DNA of 19,233 nucleotides, from positions 1 to 19,233 of the forward strand of contig CAZBLH010000031.1 in assembly GCA_964492775.1 (NCBI GenBank). The letters are read 5' to 3'. Positions 15,269 through 19,233 of the stretch are shown here, one piece after another (position 1 is the stretch's first letter; every line of letters starts with the position of its first letter). This DNA is from WRDS01 sp964492775 (GTDB lineage Bacteria > Actinomycetota > Coriobacteriia > Anaerosomatales > PHET01). The notes below the pieces were generated by a model that saw only the letters and a program-made list of their open reading frames with translations, did no database searches and was not told the origin of the DNA. The position numbers were made by a program, and so were the translations under genes.

Positions 15269-15547
15269 CTAGAAGGCGCGTGAGTTCTTGGGGCGGATGA
15301 GCGCGACCCAAGCTCCGTCCGACCGACGGTCGTAGGAGAACTCGAACCGGCCGCGGGACTCGCGGCGTAGGTCTATCTGGTACCCGAGACCGGCGGGTTC
15401 GTGATCCGTGACGAGAACGATCTGGTCGCAGCAGCCCAAGTCGACGAACTTGTCGACGATTGAAAAGACCAGCGGTCTGCGATAGTTCGCATCGAATCCG
15501 CGCACGTCCAGATACAACCCACTGGGTCCGGCCACCGCAACATCCAA
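15269..15547 (-). CDS. DUF2249-family small protein
   Basis: A 92-residue protein. L-Y-L-D-V-R-G-F-D near residue 12, V-T-D-H-E-P-A-G-L-G-Y-Q near 46 and the W-V-A-L-I-R end match the DUF2249 pattern (LDvRgl... HdP.pLyyql...w.v.i). Such small alpha/beta proteins are often found near nitrite/nitric-oxide or hemerythrin-like genes in anaerobes; the function is unknown. The first standard start is TTG 15547, but its ribosome site is weak. The frame is open 19 codons further, up to the stop of the preceding gene, with an ATT in good context at about 15583, so the N-terminus is uncertain. A short perfect hairpin (GCGCCT-AGA-AGGCGC, 15265-15279) spans the stop codon. Confidence 0.75.
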   Translation of the reverse strand: MDVAVAGPSGLYLDVRGFDANYRRPLVFSIVDKFVDLGCCDQIVLVTDHEPAGLGYQIDLRRESRGRFEFSYDRRSDGAWVALIRPKNSRAF

Positions 15548-15607
15548 TCGCTCACGTACCGCGCACTCTACATACTCGTTAATTCTACTCCCACAGGGCG
15601 GCCCCTG

Positions 15608-15865
15608 CTAGGAGCCGCCGTCCTCGTCTCGCTCGTAAAGCTCAGCGGTGCGGGCGCCCGCGCAGTCGGCAGTCTCATGCGGAGTTAGCCTGTCTCGCTC
15701 GTGGGCGCACCGTTCCGCGAGGACGTCCGCGTCGCCTCCAGGGACGGGAATCTCCGGCCGTGTGTCCTTGGGACTGTCCTGTCCAGCCTCAGACTTCAAG
15801 CCGGATTCTGGCGTAGCCGCAAACCCCTCGTCGGACTCGCCAAAATGTCGCTCACCGTATGTCAT
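15608..15865 (-). CDS. Small acidic hypothetical protein
   Basis: An 85-residue protein that I do not recognise. The ATG at 15865 has an excellent AAGGAG six bases upstream, which is the main reason to accept the gene. The product is hydrophilic and acidic, rich in Glu, Asp and Gly with Pro in the middle, without membrane segments. Two cysteines (in E-R-C-A-H and A-D-C-A-G) are separated by 16 residues. It probably folds weakly or acts as a small partner protein. It ends about 60 bases before the DUF2249 gene on the same strand, so the two are likely co-transcribed. The region upstream is unusually AT-rich for the window and may hold its promoter. Confidence 0.55.
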   Translation of the reverse strand: MTYGERHFGESDEGFAATPESGLKSEAGQDSPKDTRPEIPVPGGDADVLAERCAHERDRLTPHETADCAGARTAELYERDEDGGS

Positions 15866-16312
15866 ACTCTCTCCTTATGTCTTTATTTCGCGTTTCTAAT
15901 TGGCAGGTCAGAGGCAATTTTCTTGCTATGCTACGCCCGATGCGGGGTGTAGAATGGCGGAGACTAATACGGGGTCGGGGCGCCTCTCTGTACTGGATCG
16001 GATGGGGTGGCTCCGTGGCGCTCGAGGGGGTTCGGTGCGTCTGCATGGAGAAGCACATCGTCAATGTGTTCGCCCACGCGAGGGCGTCCCTGCCTTCCCC
16101 ACTCCCTTTTCCCCGTTTTCGTTTCGGTCAACACGCATCGCCGATGCATGCGTTGCGGTGACAGAGTGCTGGATCTTCACGTCCCTGGCTCGGCAGAAGG
16201 GAGGGTGGTGGCTGCGGGGCATACTCGTTTCTGGCTCCTGAGGGCGCCGGGCGTGAACAGCACTTTTTCGATTGTCTGAAGTGTGGATGGTAACAACGAG
16301 GAGGTGTATGGC
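15866..16312. other. 447-base region without a convincing gene; divergent control region and hydrogenase leader
   Basis: The left end (15870-15935) is AT-rich compared with the rest of the window. It includes an extended -10-like TTGCTATGCT (15923-15932, plus strand) that could start transcription toward the hydrogenase, leaving a leader of more than 300 bases. The middle is G-rich. A pyrimidine-rich tract covers about 16085-16128, followed by a small perfect hairpin GCATCG-C-CGATGC (16135-16147). A short hairpin CACAT/ATGTG is at 16054-16068. Open frames of 100-113 codons on the plus strand have poor ribosome sites and no recognisable domain. No known riboswitch or tRNA could be recognised by eye. 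Confidence 0.5.
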
Positions 16313-17530
16313 ATGGCACAAAGAGATCGTGCGTTCTACGACGAGCTCGAAGCTCGTGGCGTTACCCGCCGAGACTTCCTGAAGTTCTGCGGCACCGTCG
16401 CGGGAATGCTCGGGCTGTCGGAGAGCATGATCCCGACAATCGCCTCGGCGGTAGAGGGGGCTGCGAACTCGAACCTCTACCCGGCGGTGTGGATGGACGG
16501 AGGCCTGTGCACGGGATGTACCGAGTCGGTCGCCCAGGTCACCCAGCCTGACGTCGCCACGATCGTCCTGGATATCCTCTCTATGAACTACATGGAGACC
16601 ATCATGATGGCCCAGGGCGAGCACGCCGAGGAGGCGTTGCACGACACGGCCGTCGCCAACGAGGGCAAATTCGTCCTCATCTATGAGGGCTCGGTCATGA
16701 CCGGTCTCGACGGCAACCTGCTGCGTATCGCCGAGAAGACCAGCCTCGAGGCCCTCGAGGAGATCGGCCCCATGGCTGCCGCGGTCATCGCGGTTGGCTC
16801 GTGCGCTGTCGATGGCGGCTGGGTGCGCTCTGTTCCCAGCGTCCAGGCCAAGAACTACCCGACCGAGCCCGAGGCGTGGGCCACGGGTGTCTCGCAGTAC
16901 TTCAAGACCAAGGGCATCACGACTCCTGTCGTGAACCTGCCCACCTGCCCCGTCAACCCCGAGTGGGTTGTCGCCATGGTGATCGACGCTGTCATCCTCG
17001 GCGGAATCGATGAAAATGGCCAGGTCACGCAGACGTTCGTCGATCGTCTCGACCAGTTCGGGCGTCCGAAGCTCATCTTCGGCCAGACGATCCACGACAA
17101 CTGCCCGCGTCGCGGACACTTCGAGAACGGCGAGTTCGTCTACGAGTTCGGCAGCGAGGAAGAGGCCAAGGGTTACTGCCTCTACCCCGTCGGGTGCAAG
17201 GGCCCGCAGACCTACACCAACTGCCCGATCGTTCGCTGGAACGATCGCGCCAGCTGGTGCGTCGAGTCCGGCTCGCCGTGCATCGGCTGCGGCGACTTCA
17301 ACTGGGTCGATGAGAACGCCCCGTTCCTGAACCGCTTCCGCAAGATCGACATCGGTGGATCGAACCTGGATCCGGGTGTCATCGCGCCGATCGCTACTGG
17401 CGTCGTTGCCGGCGCGCTGGCCGTCCACGGCCTCGGCATGAAGGCCGCCGGCCGTGTCGGCTCGGGTGCCCCCATGGAAGAGATGAAAGACTACGACCGC
17501 AAACGCGCAAAGAAGGGAGGGGGTAACTGA
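16313..17530 (+). CDS. Ni-hydrogenase small subunit, Tat-exported, [NiFeSe]-type partner
   Basis: A 405-residue protein. A Tat signal has T-R-R-D-F-L-K-F (twin Arg 19-20) and a hydrophobic stretch to about 50; a C-terminal membrane helix lies at about 356-376. Fe-S ligands are all present. Proximal: C66 and C69 in C-T-G-C, C164 in G-S-C-A, C212 in T-C-P-V-N-P. Distal: H261, C264, C289, C295. Medial: C304, C316, C323, C326. C316 sits after Trp where standard [NiFe] enzymes have Pro, so the medial cluster should be [4Fe-4S]. The extra cysteines of O2-tolerant group-1d proximal clusters are absent. The protein passes electrons from the active site toward the membrane partner. The ATG at 16313 has GAGGAGG eight bases upstream. 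Its TGA overlaps the large-subunit ATG by one base. Confidence 0.96.
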   Translation: MAQRDRAFYDELEARGVTRRDFLKFCGTVAGMLGLSESMIPTIASAVEGAANSNLYPAVWMDGGLCTGCTESVAQVTQPDVATIVLDILSMNYMETIMMAQGEHAEEALHDTAVANEGKFVLIYEGSVMTGLDGNLLRIAEKTSLEALEEIGPMAAAVIAVGSCAVDGGWVRSVPSVQAKNYPTEPEAWATGVSQYFKTKGITTPVVNLPTCPVNPEWVVAMVIDAVILGGIDENGQVTQTFVDRLDQFGRPKLIFGQTIHDNCPRRGHFENGEFVYEFGSEEEAKGYCLYPVGCKGPQTYTNCPIVRWNDRASWCVESGSPCIGCGDFNWVDENAPFLNRFRKIDIGGSNLDPGVIAPIATGVVAGALAVHGLGMKAAGRVGSGAPMEEMKDYDRKRAKKGGGN

Positions 17531-19188
17531 TGGCCAGAGCCGTTATCGATCCTGTTACACGAATCGAGGGACACCTTCGAGTCGAGTGCGAAGTTGAAGA
17601 CGGTGTCATCACTGACGCTTGGGTCTCAGGAACGCTCTTCCGCGGCATGGAGACCGTCCTGCAGGGACGCGACCCGTCCGACGCGTTCTATGTCTCGCAG
17701 CGCATCTGCGGCGTCTGCCCAATCTCGCACGGGCACGCAGCCACGATGTCGGCAGAGTCGGCACTGGATGTTGCAATCCCCAATGGTGCACGTCTGGTCC
17801 GCAACCTGATCGAGGCCGCAGAGTTCCTGCATAGCCACATCCTGTGGTTCTACACGCTCGCCGCGCTTGACTACGTAGACCCGGCGAAGGCACTCGAAGC
17901 TGACGTCGCGGCCACCTACGACCTTGCAGCGGCCGCAGGTACTTCGGCAGCCAACTTCGGTGCCGTGCAGCAGCGGGTCAAGACCCTCGTCGAAGGTGGC
18001 GACCTGTCGATCTTCACTAATGGTCACCTGGGACATCCTGCATTCGCGCAGGATATGCCGGCCGAGCTGCACCTCATCGCCGTTGCGCACTATCTTGAGG
18101 CGCTTGAGATGCAGGCCGAGGCTGCTCGCGTGATCGCGGTCATGGGCGGCAAGTTCCCGCACTTCATGACCTCCATCCCGGGCGGTACCGCTTGGGTTCC
18201 GACCGAGGAGAAGCTCGACGACGTCCTCTTCCGCTTCCAGAGGGTGCGCGACTGGATCTACTCCACGATGATCCCGGATACCCTGGCCATCGCCCCCTTC
18301 TACAAGGACGCTCTCACCTACGGCGGCGGCCACGGCAACTTCCTCGCATGGGGCGTGTTCAACGACCCGTCCATGGAGATGGCCAACCGCTACCTGCCGA
18401 GCGGCGTGGTGTACGCCTCAAAGGGTCTCACCGTCGCGCAGCCCGACGAGGCCATGGTTGCCGAGTACGTCGAGCACTCCTGGCTCTCTGAGGGCAGGAG
18501 CGCACTGCACCCGTCCGAGGGCGAGACCATTCCGCCGCTTGAGTTCCCGGGCTACGACGTCAACGACAAGTACTCGTGGGCGAAAGCGCCGCGCTACGAC
18601 GGACAGCCCATGGAGGTCGGTCCGCTCGCTCGCATGATCATCGGCTACTTGGACGGCGTTGCACCTGTCAAGTCGCTTATCGACACGGCCCTCGAGGCTC
18701 TCGGCGCGCCCGGTAAGCCTGAAGTCCTTGTCTCCCTGCTCGGTCGCGTCGCAGCCCGCAACCTCGAGGCTGCTGTCGTCGCCGACTGGTCGCTTGAGTG
18801 GACTAACGAGGTCATCGCGGCGATCAAGGGCGGAGAGGCACTCGACTTCTTCACCCCGCTCGAGAAGACCGAGGGTAAGGGCGCCGGCCTCTGGGAGGCC
18901 CCTCGTGGAGCGCTCGGCCACTGGATGAACGTCTCCGGCGGCAAGATCGCCAACTACCAGGTCTGCACGCCTTCGACCTGGGACATCAGCCCGCGTGATG
19001 CCGACGGCGTCCGTGGCCCGATGGAGGAAGCCCTTATCGGCACCCCTGTGATCGACGTCGAGAGCCCGGTCGAGGCCGGTCGTATCGTGCGTAGCTTCGA
19101 TCCTTGAATCGGGTGCGGCGTTCACGTGATTGAACGCAAAACCGGTAAGCAGGGCACCGTCTACTCCCGCAAATGGGGGGTGAGGTAG
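17530..19188 (+). CDS. [NiFeSe] hydrogenase large subunit, selenoprotein (in-frame TGA 19105-19107 = Sec)
   Basis: This is the catalytic subunit; with Sec it has 552 residues. The N-terminal Ni-site motif R-I-C60-G-V-C63-P-I-S-H is present. The frame reads D524-P525, then TGA, then I-G-C529-G-V-H532, which is the family motif D-P-C-x-x-C-x-x-H with TGA at the first Cys. After H532 the frame continues for 20 residues (V-I-E-R-K ... W-G-V-R) to TAG 19186-19188, the length and -VR ending expected of the tail removed by the maturation endopeptidase. A SECIS-like hairpin follows the TGA. If TGA were a true stop, the protein would lose half of its Ni ligands. The next gene's ATG directly follows the TAG. 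The enzyme should oxidise H2 (or evolve it) outside the membrane after co-export with the small subunit's Tat signal. A gene end at 19107 is the naive alternative. Confidence 0.93.
19105..19137 (+). promoter_or_regulatory. Sec codon and bacterial-type SECIS hairpin
   Basis: The UGA at 19105-19107 is followed after 10 bases by a perfect 7-bp stem, GCGTTCA (19118-19124) with TGAACGC (19131-19137), and a six-base loop CGTGAT containing G and U. The loop begins 17 bases after the UGA, the same distance as in the E. coli fdhF SECIS. SelB reads such elements to insert selenocysteine. Confidence 0.8.
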
Positions 19189-19233
19189 ATGGCACACAAA
19201 CTCTACCGCGAAGCGCATCCGCTGCCTTTCGTG
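19189..19233 (+). CDS. Third hydrogenase gene, 5' end only (probable membrane subunit)
   Basis: The ATG at 19189 directly abuts the TAG of the large subunit and follows a GGTGAGG ribosome site. Only 15 codons are visible (M-A-H-K-L-Y-R-E-A-H-P-L-P-F-V), which is too short for a domain call. Position after small and large subunits of a membrane-anchored uptake hydrogenase makes a b-type cytochrome or other quinone-linking membrane subunit the likely product. This is inference from gene order. Confidence 0.6.
   Translation, partial: MAHKLYREAHPLPFV

Noticed and set aside
16061..17428. 455-codon minus-strand open frame opposite the hydrogenase small subunit
   Set aside because: It is a shadow of the small-subunit gene caused by codon bias; its Asp/Val/Arg/Leu-rich product has no family motif and no proper ribosome site.
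16313..17530. O2-tolerant group-1d hydrogenase
   Set aside because: The proximal cluster reads C-T-G-C-T-E-S without the supernumerary cysteines (C-T-C-C) of that group.
17530..19107. Large subunit ending at TGA as a normal stop or as a pseudogene
   Set aside because: The in-frame I-G-C-G-V-H, the 20-residue tail with a -VR end, the SECIS-like hairpin and the directly abutting next gene all argue for recoding.
18418..19218. 266-codon minus-strand open frame opposite the large-subunit 3' end
   Set aside because: It is antisense to the catalytic subunit and spans the Sec codon and hairpin; no domain is seen.
1..19233. CRISPR arrays, insertion sequences, integrases, tandem repeats
   Set aside because: No regularly spaced direct repeats, transposase-like frames or terminal inverted repeats were seen on reading both strands.

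Overview
The window is a chromosomal segment of a high-GC bacterium. Genes are densely packed on both strands, with GTG/TTG starts, strong purine-rich ribosome binding sites and many 1-11 base overlaps. The Crp-type regulator, the T4P-type retraction ATPase, the EF-G2-like factor, a stand-alone 2[4Fe-4S] ferredoxin and a Tat-exported Ni-hydrogenase together suggest an anaerobic or facultative, H2-metabolising actinobacterium, possibly of the Coriobacteriia/OPB41 type. That placement is an inference from gene content and codon use, not from a marker gene. No insertion sequence, integrase, phage gene or CRISPR array was seen.

Layout, left to right. (1) 1-1957, minus strand: a cyclophilin lipoprotein, then a membrane-anchored TPR protein cut by the window edge. 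(2) 2181-4250, plus: an EF-G-like translational GTPase with an altered G3 motif, followed by a strong hairpin. (3) 4426-4501, minus: tRNA-Arg(CCG) with its own promoter and terminator-like hairpin. (4) 4628-6240, plus: a diacylglycerol-kinase-family lipid kinase and a PlsY-like acyltransferase, both of phospholipid metabolism. (5) 10057-6267, minus: an OsmC-family protein, a family-2 glycosyltransferase, a BshB-like LmbE deacetylase, a distant BshC-like protein and then a ferredoxin with its own promoter; the first four are tightly coupled. (6) 11874-10138, minus: a PilT ATPase carrying an N-terminal receiver-like domain. (7) 12032-13375, plus: a TRAM/Fe-S RNA m5U methyltransferase. (8) 14421-13385, minus: a Crp-like regulator and a small cytochrome-b5-like protein; two CRP-type operators lie between the regulator and the divergent HAD phosphatase gene (14538-15239). 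(9) 15865-15269, minus: a small acidic protein of unknown function and a DUF2249 protein. (10) 15866-16312: the only long stretch without a convincing gene. (11) 16313 to the window end, plus: small subunit, large subunit and the start of a third gene of a membrane-associated uptake hydrogenase.

The most important observation is at the end. The hydrogenase large-subunit frame meets TGA exactly where the family has the first Cys of its C-terminal DPCxxCxxH Ni-binding motif. It then continues in frame through I-G-C-G-V-H and a 20-residue tail to TAG at 19186-19188. A perfect 7-bp hairpin follows the TGA at the distance expected for a bacterial SECIS. The gene therefore most likely encodes a selenocysteine-containing [NiFeSe] hydrogenase, and a gene caller that stops at the TGA would remove the active-site ligands. 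The small subunit independently has a Cys in place of the usual Pro at the medial Fe-S cluster, as expected for a [4Fe-4S] medial cluster.

The second notable region is the OsmC/GT2/LmbE/BshC-like cluster, which could belong to a low-molecular-weight thiol or related amino-sugar pathway. The third is the Crp-like gene, whose DNA-reading residues match the CRP-type palindromes in its own promoter.
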